Assembly (NCBI GenBank): GCA_024697845.1
Contig: JAILRZ010000005.1
Span: 1 to 57,660, forward strand
DNA: 57,660 nt
DNA from: Eubacterium sp.
GTDB lineage: Bacteria; Bacillota; Clostridia; Lachnospirales; Lachnospiraceae
Direction of reading: 5' to 3'
Within the stretch, counting starts at the first letter, position 1. Each line of letters opens with the position of its first letter. Both the position numbers and the translations under genes were made by a program. Shown here in pieces: positions 8,112 to 17,364 of the stretch. The notes under the pieces were generated by a model. It ran no database searches, had not been told where the DNA came from, and saw nothing but the letters and a program-made list of their open reading frames with translations.

Positions 8112-9713
8112 ATGGGAGATAATAAAAACAACGAAACAAACAATACTTCTGTATGTAGTGTCTGTGGAGCAACAATCAGAGAAGGAATTAAATTCTGCAC
8201 CAGTTGCGGAACTCCGGTAGACCAGGCAACAAAGGAAGTAAAAGAAGAAGCAACAACAGAAAAAGCAACAGAAGTTGTGGCAGAAACTGTTGAAGAAAAA
8301 GCAACAGAAGTTGTGGCAGAAACTGTTGAAGAAAAAACAACAGAAGTTGTTGAAGATGTAAAAGCAGAAGCGGAAGAAAACGCAGCAGAAAGTGCTGAAG
8401 CAGTACAGGAAACGGTGAATGAAGCGGTAAATGAAACTCCTGCACAGACTGTAACCCCTACACCGGTTCAGCCGACAAATTCTACGCCGGCAGGCACACC
8501 GGGTGGAGCCGGAACAAATGAAATTGTGGAAAAAATCAAAGGACTTGGAACAACAAAAATTGCGGCCATTGCAGGTGGAATTCTTGTTGTGGTTATGATT
8601 GCTGTAATGCTTATTTCCGGACATAAGGAAACAATTAATCTGGAAGATTATATCAAGATTGATGTAGATGGTTATAATGGAAGCGGTACGGCAGAGGTTG
8701 AATGGAAAGAAAGTCTGGATAAGGCAATTGTAAAAGCATTAGGCTATGATGAAGAAGACGTTAAAGATTTGTCTGATTCAGAAAGTATGGAAATCTACAG
8801 TGAATACAAGGATGTTATGGATGCCATTGAATTCAAAGTAGACAAGGAAGAAAACCTGTCTAATGGAGATAAGATTACCGTTAAAATTACTTATGATAAT
8901 AAGGAAGCAAAAGAACACGGAATCAAATTTACCGGTGAAAAATATGTAATGACCGTGAAGGGATTAGAGGAATTAAGAGGCGTTGATCCTTTTGATGGTT
9001 TAGAAGTTACATATAGTGGAAAATCTCCGAATGCAAGCGTACGTTTTGAATATAAGGGTGAAGAAGATTTCATTAATGGTTACTATTTTAAAGCGGATAA
9101 AGAAGACGGGCTTCGTGCAGGTGATAAGATTACCGTAACATGTGAAGTCCCAGACTATGCAATTGAGGACAAGGGAGTAGAAATTACTTCCACAACAAAA
9201 GAATATACGGTTGAAAATGTGGAAGCTTATCTGGAAAAACTGGCTGATGTAGAAAGCAAGGTACTGACAGAACTTAAGACAGAAACAGAAGATGTGGTAA
9301 ATGCTTACTTTACTAAGGAAAAGGACAGTCTTAAGAAAGATGAACTCAAATATGAAGGTCTTTACGTGCTGACGAAGAAAGATGAAGATACCTGGTATGG
9401 ATACAATACCGTTTATGTAATCTATTCTGCAAATGTTAGCTGTAAGGAGAAAAAAGGAGACAAGAAATTCAAGACCACAAAGGTTTATTTCCCAGTGAAA
9501 TTTACGGAAGTGATTGAAGGAACCGATGGTAAAGTTACCTGGAAGCGTTATGATTATGATGATATTCAGGGCAAGAGCGGTCTGGAATACGGATGGTATA
9601 GTCAGGTAGAAGGTTATGCAGATGGTAAAGATATGTATGATGAATTAATTGGTGCAAGCAAAGCAGATTACAATTATGAAATCAGTCCTGCACTTCAAAG
9701 CTTTGGAAACTAA
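8112..9713 (+). CDS. Zinc-ribbon protein with membrane anchor and extracytoplasmic domain
   Basis: A 533-residue protein. Residues 15-33 hold a zinc ribbon, CSVCG...CTSCG. An acidic linker follows with a 12-residue tandem repeat (EKATEVVAETVE), then a Pro/Thr-rich stretch and a transmembrane helix at about 149-169. The remaining 360 residues are probably outside the cell, with two related beta-type segments around residues 177-285 and 290-370. The start is the ATG after GGAGG; an ATG 12 nt upstream would overlap that site. Many clostridial genomes carry such zinc-ribbon/TM proteins of unknown role. It stands alone between its own promoter and a terminator. Confidence 0.8.
   Translation: MGDNKNNETNNTSVCSVCGATIREGIKFCTSCGTPVDQATKEVKEEATTEKATEVVAETVEEKATEVVAETVEEKTTEVVEDVKAEAEENAAESAEAVQETVNEAVNETPAQTVTPTPVQPTNSTPAGTPGGAGTNEIVEKIKGLGTTKIAAIAGGILVVVMIAVMLISGHKETINLEDYIKIDVDGYNGSGTAEVEWKESLDKAIVKALGYDEEDVKDLSDSESMEIYSEYKDVMDAIEFKVDKEENLSNGDKITVKITYDNKEAKEHGIKFTGEKYVMTVKGLEELRGVDPFDGLEVTYSGKSPNASVRFEYKGEEDFINGYYFKADKEDGLRAGDKITVTCEVPDYAIEDKGVEITSTTKEYTVENVEAYLEKLADVESKVLTELKTETEDVVNAYFTKEKDSLKKDELKYEGLYVLTKKDEDTWYGYNTVYVIYSANVSCKEKKGDKKFKTTKVYFPVKFTEVIEGTDGKVTWKRYDYDDIQGKSGLEYGWYSQVEGYADGKDMYDELIGASKADYNYEISPALQSFGN
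8259..8354 (+). repeat. 36-bp in-frame tandem repeat in the linker
   Basis: Two almost identical 36-bp units (8259-8294, 8295-8330) and a partial third encode EKATEVVAETVE and derivatives. The unit is in frame and could vary in copy number by slippage without disrupting the protein. Confidence 0.85.
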
Positions 9714-9742
9714 TTCAATCAAATAAAATAAACAGTAAAATG

Positions 9743-9789
9743 GAAAGAGAAAGTCCTAAGTTGATTTTCTCTTTCTTTAGTTTTATAAT
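9743..9789 (+). terminator. Terminator overlapping the purB promoter
   Basis: The stem GAAAGAGAAA (9743-9752) pairs with TTTCTCTTTC (9766-9775), followed by a T-rich stretch. A consensus-like promoter overlaps it: TTGATT at 9761-9766, lying in the loop and 3' arm, then 17 nt, then TATAAT at 9784-9789. Confidence 0.65.
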
Positions 9790-9825
9790 AAAGAACGGAT
9801 TATCAAAAAATAAAGGAGAAGGATT

Positions 9826-11256
9826 ATGAACGATAAGTACGTAAGCCCATTGTCGGAAAGATACGCCAGCAAAGAAATGCAGTATATCTTTTCCCCTGAC
9901 ATGAAATTTAAAACCTGGAGAAAATTATGGATTGCCTTGGCAGAATCAGAAATGGAACTGGGACTTAACATCACTCAGGAACAGATTGATGAATTAAAGG
10001 CAAATGCTGATAATATTAACTACGAAGATGCAAAGAAAAGAGAAAAACTGGTGCGTCATGATGTAATGTCACACGTATATGCATATGGATTACAGTGTCC
10101 AAAGGCAAAAGGTATCATTCACTTAGGAGCAACTTCCTGTTATGTAGGTGATAACACAGATATCATTGTGATGACAGAAGGATTGAAATTAGTTCGTAAG
10201 AAATTAATTAATGTAATCAACGAACTTGCAAAGTTTGCAGATAAATATAAGGCACAGCCGACACTTGCGTTCACACATTTTCAGCCTGCTCAGCCAACAA
10301 CCGTAGGTAAGAGAGCGACATTGTGGTTAATGGAATTAAAATTGGATTTGGATGATTTGGATTATATCCTTGATCATATGATGCTTCTTGGTTCCAAAGG
10401 AACTACAGGAACACAGGCAAGTTTCCTGGAATTATTTGAAGGAGATCATGAAAAGATTAAAACATTGGAAAAGAAGATTGCTGAAAAGATGGGATATCAG
10501 AAATGCTTCCCTGTTTCAGGACAGACTTATTCCAGAAAGATGGATACAAGAGTGTTAAATGTTCTTGCTGGAATTGCAGCAAGTGCACATAAATTCTCTA
10601 ACGATATCAGACTTCTTCAGCATTTGAAGGAGATTGAAGAACCGTTTGAAAAGAATCAGATTGGTTCCTCAGCAATGGCTTATAAGAGAAATCCGATGAG
10701 AAGTGAACGTATTGCTTCTTTAGCAAACTATGTAATGGTTACTGCTTTAAATCCGGCAATCACTTCTTCAACACAGTGGTTTGAAAGAACACTGGATGAC
10801 TCTGCAAATAAGAGATTAAGTGTTCCGGAATCATTCCTTGCAATTGATGGAATTTTAGATTTATATCTGAATGTTGTAGATGGTCTGGTTGTATATGATA
10901 AGGTAATTACAAAGAGATTGATGAGTGAACTTCCATTTATGGCAACAGAAAACATTATGATGGATGCTGTTAAGGCCGGTGGAGATAGACAGGAAATGCA
11001 CGAAAAGATTCGTGAACTTTCTATGGAAGCAGGAGCAAATGTAAAACAGAAGGGTCTTGATAATAACCTTCTTGAATTGATTGCAAATGATGATGCATTT
11101 AATATGTCTTATGAAGATTTACAGAAGACAATGGATCCAAGCAAGTATGTTGGCCGTTCTCCGGAACAGGTAGTAGAATTCTTAAAAGAAGAAATTCAGC
11201 CGATTTTAGATGCAAACAAAGAACTTCTTGGAATGTCAGCTACTATCAACGTATAG
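9826..11256 (+). CDS. purB: Adenylosuccinate lyase
   Basis: A 476-residue fumarase/aspartase-superfamily enzyme. It carries the superfamily signature SSAMAYKRNP at residues 281-290, LGATSCYVGDNTDI near 100-113 and FTHFQPAQPTT near 149. It acts twice in purine synthesis, splitting SAICAR to AICAR and adenylosuccinate to AMP. AAAGGAG precedes the ATG. It is transcribed alone here, away from the purL and purEMND loci in the same window. Confidence 0.97.
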   Translation: MNDKYVSPLSERYASKEMQYIFSPDMKFKTWRKLWIALAESEMELGLNITQEQIDELKANADNINYEDAKKREKLVRHDVMSHVYAYGLQCPKAKGIIHLGATSCYVGDNTDIIVMTEGLKLVRKKLINVINELAKFADKYKAQPTLAFTHFQPAQPTTVGKRATLWLMELKLDLDDLDYILDHMMLLGSKGTTGTQASFLELFEGDHEKIKTLEKKIAEKMGYQKCFPVSGQTYSRKMDTRVLNVLAGIAASAHKFSNDIRLLQHLKEIEEPFEKNQIGSSAMAYKRNPMRSERIASLANYVMVTALNPAITSSTQWFERTLDDSANKRLSVPESFLAIDGILDLYLNVVDGLVVYDKVITKRLMSELPFMATENIMMDAVKAGGDRQEMHEKIRELSMEAGANVKQKGLDNNLLELIANDDAFNMSYEDLQKTMDPSKYVGRSPEQVVEFLKEEIQPILDANKELLGMSATINV

Positions 11257-11378
11257 GAACTGTGTTTTTTCTGTGAATAAGTTCGAATTTTTAATGAAAT
11301 ACTTTCATTATTGATTTGATTGTGATAAAATCGGACGTATGACTGATTGAAAAAATCAAAGATAGAGGAGAAAGAAAA

Positions 11379-12587
11379 ATGTATAAGAAGTTTTTAGCTG
11401 GAGTCTTGACAGTATCTATGGCATTTTGCCTTGCAGCATGCGGCGGCTCCGACACAAAGAAAGAAGCAAAATTAGAAACAGTAAAGGTTTCAGAAAATGA
11501 ATCAACAGGACCATACAAGGCAGCGGACGAAAAGATTGCGGTAGATATGGGTGAAGTTAAACTTGCAAACGTAAAAGATGTTATCGTATATGAAGATGAT
11601 GTTAAAGTTACAAAGCAGGCATATAAGGATACTGTAAAGAACATCCTTTCACAGAATGCAACAACAAAGACAGTTGAAAAGGGTGAAGTTAAGAAAGATT
11701 CCGTAGTAGTTGTTGACTATGAAGGAAAAATTGAAGTTGACGGAAAGAAAGTAGCTTTTGATGGTGGTACTGCTCAGGATGCAAATATCAATATGGCAAC
11801 AGACGAAGGACAGTACATTGAAGGATTTGTTTCTTGCTTAAAAGGAAAGAAAGTAGGAGATAAATTTACAGAAAAATTAAAATTCCCTAAAAGTTATGAC
11901 AAGACAACAAAAATAAATAATAAAGATGTAAAATTAGCAGGACAGACTGTATGGTTTACATTTACAGTAAAATCCCTTCAGGTTACAGAAACACCTGAAT
12001 TGGATGACAAGTTTGTTACAAAGAACTTTGGTGCATATGGTGTTAAGACAGTTGATGCATTCAAGGATTACGCATACAAGCAGATGAGAATCTCTAATGT
12101 AGTAAATTCAGGATGGCAGGATTACATCAGTTCTTGTGAAGTTGTAGCTTATAATTCTGAAAAGAAAGCAGAACAGATTAAGAAGTATAACGAACAGTAC
12201 GAACAGCAGTTAAAGACAAACTATCAGTGTTCTTTAAAGGATTACTTAGAAGCTTGCTCAATGTCTCAGAAAGATTGGGATAAGCAGGTAGAAGAAAGTG
12301 TTCTTAGCGATATGAAGAACAGAATGATTATCCAGGCAGTGGCAAAGGCTTATAAGTTAGAACTTACTGATGAAGTATATAAGAAAGAAGCTTCTACGAT
12401 GGCTGAATCAATGACTCAGAAAGTATCTGATTTAGAAAAGCAGTATGGAAAAGAAGAAGTTGAATATGCAATCCTTTACCAAAAGGTTCAGGAATACTTT
12501 GCAAACAACGTTACTGTAAAAGAAGGTTCTGCTCCAACAACAGAAGCTCCAACAACAGAAGCTGTTGAAACAACAAAAGAAAAATAA
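11379..12587 (+). CDS. Lipoprotein with trigger-factor/FKBP-like domains, putative extracytoplasmic foldase
   Basis: A 402-residue lipoprotein; the signal peptide ends in LAAC with the lipidated Cys at 21. Residues about 95-205 resemble the FKBP-type prolyl isomerase domain of trigger factor (VVVDYEGKIEVDGK, IEGFVSCLKGKKVGD), and the helical remainder resembles its substrate-binding C-domain (DDKFVTKNFGAYGVKTV). A low-complexity tail with TTEAPTTEA closes it. The cytoplasmic ribosome-binding domain of trigger factor is absent, which fits a chaperone tethered outside the membrane, analogous in role to PrsA. Isomerase activity is not certain from sequence. Confidence 0.82.
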   Translation: MYKKFLAGVLTVSMAFCLAACGGSDTKKEAKLETVKVSENESTGPYKAADEKIAVDMGEVKLANVKDVIVYEDDVKVTKQAYKDTVKNILSQNATTKTVEKGEVKKDSVVVVDYEGKIEVDGKKVAFDGGTAQDANINMATDEGQYIEGFVSCLKGKKVGDKFTEKLKFPKSYDKTTKINNKDVKLAGQTVWFTFTVKSLQVTETPELDDKFVTKNFGAYGVKTVDAFKDYAYKQMRISNVVNSGWQDYISSCEVVAYNSEKKAEQIKKYNEQYEQQLKTNYQCSLKDYLEACSMSQKDWDKQVEESVLSDMKNRMIIQAVAKAYKLELTDEVYKKEASTMAESMTQKVSDLEKQYGKEEVEYAILYQKVQEYFANNVTVKEGSAPTTEAPTTEAVETTKEK

Positions 12588-12602
12588 AACTAGTATTTTG
12601 GG

Positions 12603-12637
12603 AAAAGCACACGATATATCGTGTGCTTTTTTGTTTA
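12603..12637 (+). terminator. Terminator of the lipoprotein gene
   Basis: A perfect 28-nt palindrome (AAAAGCACACGATA and its complement) at 12603-12630 followed by TTGTTT. Confidence 0.85.
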
Positions 12638-12736
12638 CATGATGGGGAAAATACAAAAAAGCATTCTTTCGTACCTGTGACGTCCGTGATTTGATCCTGA
12701 AATAATCGTGGCGGTTCGATGATTATATAAAAATGC

Positions 12737-12765
12737 TTGCACTTTAGAAAAGAGTGTGATAAATT
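12737..12765 (+). promoter_or_regulatory. Probable promoter of the pantothenate/CoA operon
   Basis: TTGCAC at 12737-12742, a 17-nt gap and TAAATT at 12760-12765; TGTGATAAAT also gives an overlapping extended -10. The match is moderate, but it sits directly before the hairpin at 12769-12801. Confidence 0.4.
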
Positions 12766-12768
12766 TAC

Positions 12769-12801
12769 TGCGGATGGTATTTGAAACAAAACCATACCGT
12801 A
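12769..12801 (+). ncRNA. Leader hairpin with two bulged adenines, candidate pan RNA motif
   Basis: Pairs are 12771-12773/12797-12799, 12774-12778/12791-12795 and 12780-12782/12788-12790, closed by a GAAAC loop. A12796 and A12779 bulge on opposite strands, five base pairs apart. The pan motif, a known cis-regulatory RNA upstream of panBCD in Firmicutes, is a hairpin with two conserved bulged adenines. The match in shape and genomic position is good; I could not score it against the covariance model. The remaining leader to 12899 includes a TCCTT/AAGGA hairpin overlapping the ribosome site. Confidence 0.55.
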
Positions 12802-12899
12802 AGATTTCTATAAAAAGACAACTGATCGCCGTAGCTCGTATCTGAGGCAGAAGCCAAAATGAATGAGACTCATTGTCCTTCCGGGAAGGAGGGATGCCG

Positions 12900-13739
12900 A
12901 TGAAGTTTGGGTTTATAGGAGCAGGGAAGGTAGGATTTTCCCTGGGAAAGTATTTAACTGTAAAAGGTCAGACCGTGACCGGATATTACAGTGAGTTTAA
13001 TGAAGATGCCATAGAGGCAGCACAGTTTACAGATTCACGTTCCTATGAAAGTATGGAACAGTTGTTACAGGACAGTGATGTGATTTTTCTGACTGTACCG
13101 GATGGTATGATTGGAAATCTATGGAATCAGTTGAGGACTTATCAATTTAAAGACAAGATTGTGTGCCACACCAGTGGGGCATTGTCATCAGAAATCTTCG
13201 AAGGAATAGCGGAGCATGAAAGCTTCGGATATTCAATCCATCCATTATTCGCAGTAAGCGATAAGTACACATCGTACAAAGATTTACCCGATAGTTTTTT
13301 TACAATTGAAGGAACACAGAAACATCTTGAAACCATGAAGAATTTATTGGAATCCATAGGAAATTCTGTTTGTGTCATTTCAAAGGAAAATAAAATCAAG
13401 TACCACGCAGCAGCGGCGGTTGCCAGTAATCTGGTAGTAGGAATTTTGAATATGGCAGAAACAATGATGCAGGAATGTGGTTTCGAAAAGGAACAGGCAA
13501 CACAGGCTCTGGCACCGATTATCAGAGGAAATGTGGAAAATATCCTGCGTCAGGGTAGTGTACAGGCATTGACCGGACCGATTGAACGGAATGATGTTTC
13601 CACTGTAAAGAAACATCTGTCTGTGCTGAAGGGACAGTATCAGGAAATCTACAAAGCGGTATCCGGAAATGTTGTAAATATTGCGAAAGAAAAATATCCG
13701 AATCGGGATTATAGCGAAATGGAGGAGGTATTATTATGA
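12900..13739 (+). CDS. Rossmann-like/DUF2520 protein, candidate ketopantoate reductase-type dehydrogenase
   Basis: A 279-residue protein. [12 protein letters not shown] gives a GxGxxG nucleotide-binding turn at residues 7-12, and the C-terminal half matches the helical DUF2520 pattern ([22 protein letters not shown]). It begins at the ATG following GGAAGGAGGG. It overlaps panB by four bases (ATGA), so the two are translationally coupled. No canonical PanE or IlvC is in the window. Inference: this protein may supply the ketopantoate-to-pantoate reduction between PanB and PanC. Confidence 0.78.
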   Translation: MKFGFIGAGKVGFSLGKYLTVKGQTVTGYYSEFNEDAIEAAQFTDSRSYESMEQLLQDSDVIFLTVPDGMIGNLWNQLRTYQFKDKIVCHTSGALSSEIFEGIAEHESFGYSIHPLFAVSDKYTSYKDLPDSFFTIEGTQKHLETMKNLLESIGNSVCVISKENKIKYHAAAAVASNLVVGILNMAETMMQECGFEKEQATQALAPIIRGNVENILRQGSVQALTGPIERNDVSTVKKHLSVLKGQYQEIYKAVSGNVVNIAKEKYPNRDYSEMEEVLL

Positions 13740-14563
13740 AGAATACAGTAACCACAATTTTAAAACAGAAACAGGAAGGAAAGAAAATTTCTATGTTAAC
13801 CTGCTACGATTATTCCACAGCAAAGCTGATGGAAGAAGCAGGAGTGAATATGATTTTGGTCGGTGACTCTCTGGGAAATACAATGCTTGGTTATGAGGAT
13901 ACTTTGCAAGTGACAATGGAGGATATGATTCATCATTGTGCTGCTGTATCTCGTGGCATTAAAAATATATTATTAGTATGCGATATGCCATTTATGTCTT
14001 ATCAGACATCGGTATATGATGCTGTAGTGAATGCGGGACGTCTTGTTAAAGAAGGACATGCCAATATGGTGAAATTAGAAGGGGGCAAGGAAGTTTGCCC
14101 ACAGATTGAAGCGATTGTTAAGGCGTCTATTCCGGTTTGTGCGCATTTGGGACTTACACCGCAGTCCATCAACTCTTTTGGAGGCTATAAGGTACAGGGA
14201 AAAACAGAAGCAGCAGCGAAAAAATTATTGGAAGATGCATATGCAGTGCAGGAAGCCGGTGCGTCAGCAGTTGTATTAGAAGGAGTTCCGGCAAAACTTG
14301 CAAAACTGGTAACGGAAAAACTTACCATTCCGACCATTGGAATCGGAGCCGGATCTGATTGTGACGGTCAGGTACTTGTTTACCAGGATATGTTAGGAAT
14401 GTTCAGCGATTACGTACCAAAATTTGTGAAACAGTTTGCGACAGTCGGTGAGGTTATGAAGAATGCATTCAAGGATTATATTGAAGAAATTCAGGATGGA
14501 ACATTCCCGGCAGAAGAACATACATACAGCATTGATGATGAAATTATCAGTAAGTTATATTAA
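13736..14563 (+). CDS. panB: 3-methyl-2-oxobutanoate hydroxymethyltransferase
   Basis: A 275-residue TIM-barrel enzyme. [13 protein letters not shown] supplies the metal-binding Asp44, ANMVKLEGG the substrate-binding Lys, and [16 protein letters not shown] is the family signature. It transfers a hydroxymethyl group from methylene-tetrahydrofolate to ketoisovalerate, giving ketopantoate. It overlaps the DUF2520 gene and is followed after 12 nt by panC. Confidence 0.97.
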   Translation: MKNTVTTILKQKQEGKKISMLTCYDYSTAKLMEEAGVNMILVGDSLGNTMLGYEDTLQVTMEDMIHHCAAVSRGIKNILLVCDMPFMSYQTSVYDAVVNAGRLVKEGHANMVKLEGGKEVCPQIEAIVKASIPVCAHLGLTPQSINSFGGYKVQGKTEAAAKKLLEDAYAVQEAGASAVVLEGVPAKLAKLVTEKLTIPTIGIGAGSDCDGQVLVYQDMLGMFSDYVPKFVKQFATVGEVMKNAFKDYIEEIQDGTFPAEEHTYSIDDEIISKLY

Positions 14564-14575
14564 GGAGAAAATAAA

Positions 14576-15415
14576 ATGAAGGTAGTATCAACGGTAAGAG
14601 AAGTAAGAGATTTGGTAAAGGCTTGGAAAAAAGAAGGACAGACCGTAGGATTGGTTCCTACAATGGGATATTTGCATGAAGGACATGGAAGCTTAATCAC
14701 AAAGGCAAGAGAAAATAACGATAAGGTTGTAGTCAGCATTTTTGTAAATCCCATGCAGTTTGGGCCAACAGAAGACTTGGACAGCTATCCAAGAGATTTG
14801 GAAAAAGACAGTGCATTCTGTGAAAGCTTGGGAGCAGATTTGATTTTTCATCCGACACCGGAAGAAATGTATCACGATGACTTCAGCACCTATGTGGATA
14901 TGAGCGTATTGACAGAAGAACTTTGTGGATTGTCCAGACCGGTACATTTCCGAGGTGTTTGTACCGTTGTAAATAAACTGTTCAATATTGTTCAGCCGGA
15001 CAATGCGTATTTTGGAGAAAAAGATGCGCAGCAGCTTGCGATTATCAAACATATGGTACAGGACCTTAATATGGATATTCAGATTGTTGGGTGCCCGATT
15101 GTACGTGAAGCAGACGGCTTGGCAAAGAGTTCCAGAAATACATATTTATCAGCAGAAGAACGTCAGGCTGCATTAATTCTAAGTCAGACCATTGAACTGG
15201 CCAAAAAATTGGTGGCAGAAGGCGAAACCAATGCAGAAGTTCTGGTTGAAAAAATGAAAGCAAATATTGAAACAGAACCCCTGGCAAAAATTGATTATGT
15301 AAAAGCAGTAAATGGCCTTACCATGCAACAGCAGAAAGAAATCAAAACCCCGACCCTTGTTGCTATGGCAGTCTATATCGGAAGCACAAGATTAATCGAC
15401 AACGTATCGTTTTAG
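14576..15415 (+). CDS. panC: Pantoate-beta-alanine ligase (pantothenate synthetase)
   Basis: A 279-residue HIGH-class synthetase. VPTMGYLHEGHGSL carries the HxGH element (His34, His37), FVNPMQFGPTEDL binds pantoate, and the KSSRN loop corresponds to KMSKS. It condenses pantoate with the beta-alanine made by PanD. AAGGAG precedes the ATG. Its stop codon abuts a palindromic repeat element that separates it from panD. Confidence 0.97.
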   Translation: MKVVSTVREVRDLVKAWKKEGQTVGLVPTMGYLHEGHGSLITKARENNDKVVVSIFVNPMQFGPTEDLDSYPRDLEKDSAFCESLGADLIFHPTPEEMYHDDFSTYVDMSVLTEELCGLSRPVHFRGVCTVVNKLFNIVQPDNAYFGEKDAQQLAIIKHMVQDLNMDIQIVGCPIVREADGLAKSSRNTYLSAEERQAALILSQTIELAKKLVAEGETNAEVLVEKMKANIETEPLAKIDYVKAVNGLTMQQQKEIKTPTLVAMAVYIGSTRLIDNVSF

Positions 15416-15613
15416 CAGAGCCTGTACCCACAGATTTGACCCCGCTTTGAATGCTTGCATTCGAAAGCGGGAGCAAATCTGTGGGTAGCCGGCGAAGCCG
15501 GCGTAGCGAGAAAGCAAAGCTTTCGAGCTGCAGGCTCTGCGAACGAATTGTAGAAGTGTGAGAGGCGAAGCCGGCGTAGCGAGAAAGCAAAGCTTTCGAG
15601 CTGCAGGCTCTGC
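15415..15613 (+). repeat. Cruciform-like palindromic element with a 50-bp direct repeat between panC and panD
   Basis: Outer arms GCAGAGCCTG (15415-15424) and CAGGCTCTGC (15531-15540) enclose several hairpins. The first (15425-15487) has nested stems of 14, 8 and 6 bp. The next is GCCGGC-GAA-GCCGGC (15488-15502), and then GAAAGC-AAA-GCTTTC. A 50-bp segment at 15491-15540 recurs identically at 15564-15613, a 73-bp period. The composition is more GC-rich than the flanking genes. No transposase is present. Confidence 0.88.
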
Positions 15614-15652
15614 AGGCGAAGGATTGTATATGATAGAAAAGGAGAAGAAAAA

Positions 15653-16051
15653 ATGTTAGTAAATATGCTTAAGAGTAAAATTCATCGTGCAACAGTTGTA
15701 CAGGCAGAATTGGATTATGTAGGTAGCATTACTGTGGATGAAGCTTTAATGGAAGCTGCAGGAATTTATGAATATGAAAAAGTACAGATTGCCGATGTAG
15801 ATAATGGAAATCGTTTTGAAACTTACGTGATTGCAGGAGAAAGAAACTCCGGTATGATTTGCCTGAATGGAGCGGCAGCACATAAGGTAAACATTGGAGA
15901 CAAAATCATTATTATGTGTTATGCACAAATGGAACCGGAAGAAGTAGAAGAAAACAAACCAAAAGTTGTATTTGTGGATGATGAAAACAGAATCACCCGT
16001 TTAACCAATTACGAAAGACATGGAAAGTTGTACGATTTGGAAAGATATTAG
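15653..16051 (+). CDS. panD: Aspartate 1-decarboxylase proenzyme
   Basis: A 132-residue pyruvoyl-dependent enzyme. The self-cleavage site Gly24-Ser25 lies in YVGSIT, at the same position as in characterised PanD proteins, which supports this start. NGAAAH and [12 protein letters not shown] are conserved. It makes the beta-alanine used by PanC. The operon is interrupted upstream by about 240 nt of repeats, but no promoter is evident there, so readthrough from panC is likely. Confidence 0.96.
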   Translation: MLVNMLKSKIHRATVVQAELDYVGSITVDEALMEAAGIYEYEKVQIADVDNGNRFETYVIAGERNSGMICLNGAAAHKVNIGDKIIIMCYAQMEPEEVEENKPKVVFVDDENRITRLTNYERHGKLYDLERY

Positions 16052-16122
16052 AATATTGAACCGTTCAGGTCACAATTCATTCAAAGTATTTTGATAGGAT
16101 ACAGCACGAAAGGAGTAGGAAA

Positions 16123-17313
16123 ATGTTAAAAGGGAAAACCATTGTTTTGGGTGTAACAGGAAGTATTGCAGCATATAAGACTGCAAATCTTGCCAGTGCC
16201 CTTAAAAAGAAAAACGCAGATGTTCATGTAATTATGACAAAAAATGCAACAAATTTTATTAATCCGATTACTTTTGAATCCTTAACAGGAAATAAGTGTC
16301 TGGTAGATACTTTTGATCGCAATTTCGAGTTCCAGGTAGAACATGTATCTTTGGCACAGCGCGCGGACATTTTTCTTGTAGCTCCTGCCAGTGCTAATGT
16401 GATTGGAAAAATTGCAAACGGAATAGCAGATGATATGCTGACCACAACTATTATGGCAGCAAAGTGTCCAAAACTTATTTCCCCTGCAATGAATACGAAT
16501 ATGTTTGAAAATCCGATTGTACAGGACAACCTTACGAAATTGAAACATTACGGTTACCAGATTATCGATCCTGCAGAAGGTTATCTTGCCTGTGGAGATA
16601 CAGGAAAAGGAAAAATGCCTGAACCGGAAGTACTTTTGGAGCATATTATAAAAGAAATAGCCTTTGAAAAGGATTTGAAAGGGACAAAAGTTCTTGTGAC
16701 AGCGGGACCGACCATGGAACGATTGGATCCGGTACGATACATCACGAATCACTCTACAGGGAAAATGGGGTATGCGTTGGCAAAGAATGCAATGCTTCGT
16801 GGAGCAGATGTGACAGTAATTACCGGGAAGACGGCAACTGCAAAACCGAATTTCGTAAAAGTGATTGAAATTGAAAGTGCTCAGGAAATGTTTGAAGAAG
16901 TTTGCAATAATTTCCCTCAAACGGACGTTTTAATTATGAGTGCCGCAGTAGCGGATTATCGACCAAAGAATCAGGCCAACGAAAAAATGAAAAAGAAGGA
17001 GGGGGATCTTTCTTTGGAATTAGAACGTACAAAAGATATTCTTGGCACAATTTCCGAAATGAAAACCAATCAGTTTGTTTGCGGATTTTCTATGGAAACA
17101 GAAAATATGATTGAAAATTCCAAAAAGAAGCTGGAGAAAAAGAAATTAGATATGATTTGCGCCAACAACTTAAAAGTGGATGGAGCCGGATTCGGCGTAG
17201 ACACAAATGTTGTTACAGTAATTACAAAGAATGAAATGGTGGAATTGCCATTAGATTCCAAAGAAAAGGTTGCAGAAAATATTTTGAACTTGATTCAGGA
17301 AAAACGGAAATAG
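16123..17313 (+). CDS. coaBC: Bifunctional phosphopantothenoylcysteine decarboxylase/phosphopantothenate-cysteine ligase
   Basis: A 396-residue fusion. The N-terminal flavoprotein CoaC half has GVTGSIAAYK, EHVSLAQRADI with the catalytic His, PAMNTNM and the CGDTGKGKMPE loop. The CoaB half starts near residue 185 with VTAGPTMERLDPVRYITNHS and includes SAAVADYRPK. It carries out the two CoA steps following phosphorylation of pantothenate. Its place after panBCD joins vitamin and cofactor synthesis in one operon. AAAGGAG precedes the start. Confidence 0.96.
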   Translation: MLKGKTIVLGVTGSIAAYKTANLASALKKKNADVHVIMTKNATNFINPITFESLTGNKCLVDTFDRNFEFQVEHVSLAQRADIFLVAPASANVIGKIANGIADDMLTTTIMAAKCPKLISPAMNTNMFENPIVQDNLTKLKHYGYQIIDPAEGYLACGDTGKGKMPEPEVLLEHIIKEIAFEKDLKGTKVLVTAGPTMERLDPVRYITNHSTGKMGYALAKNAMLRGADVTVITGKTATAKPNFVKVIEIESAQEMFEEVCNNFPQTDVLIMSAAVADYRPKNQANEKMKKKEGDLSLELERTKDILGTISEMKTNQFVCGFSMETENMIENSKKKLEKKKLDMICANNLKVDGAGFGVDTNVVTVITKNEMVELPLDSKEKVAENILNLIQEKRK

Positions 17314-17364
17314 CAATGAGCGAAAGTATGCTTTCAAAACCAAAGAAGGACAGAATGGAGACCA

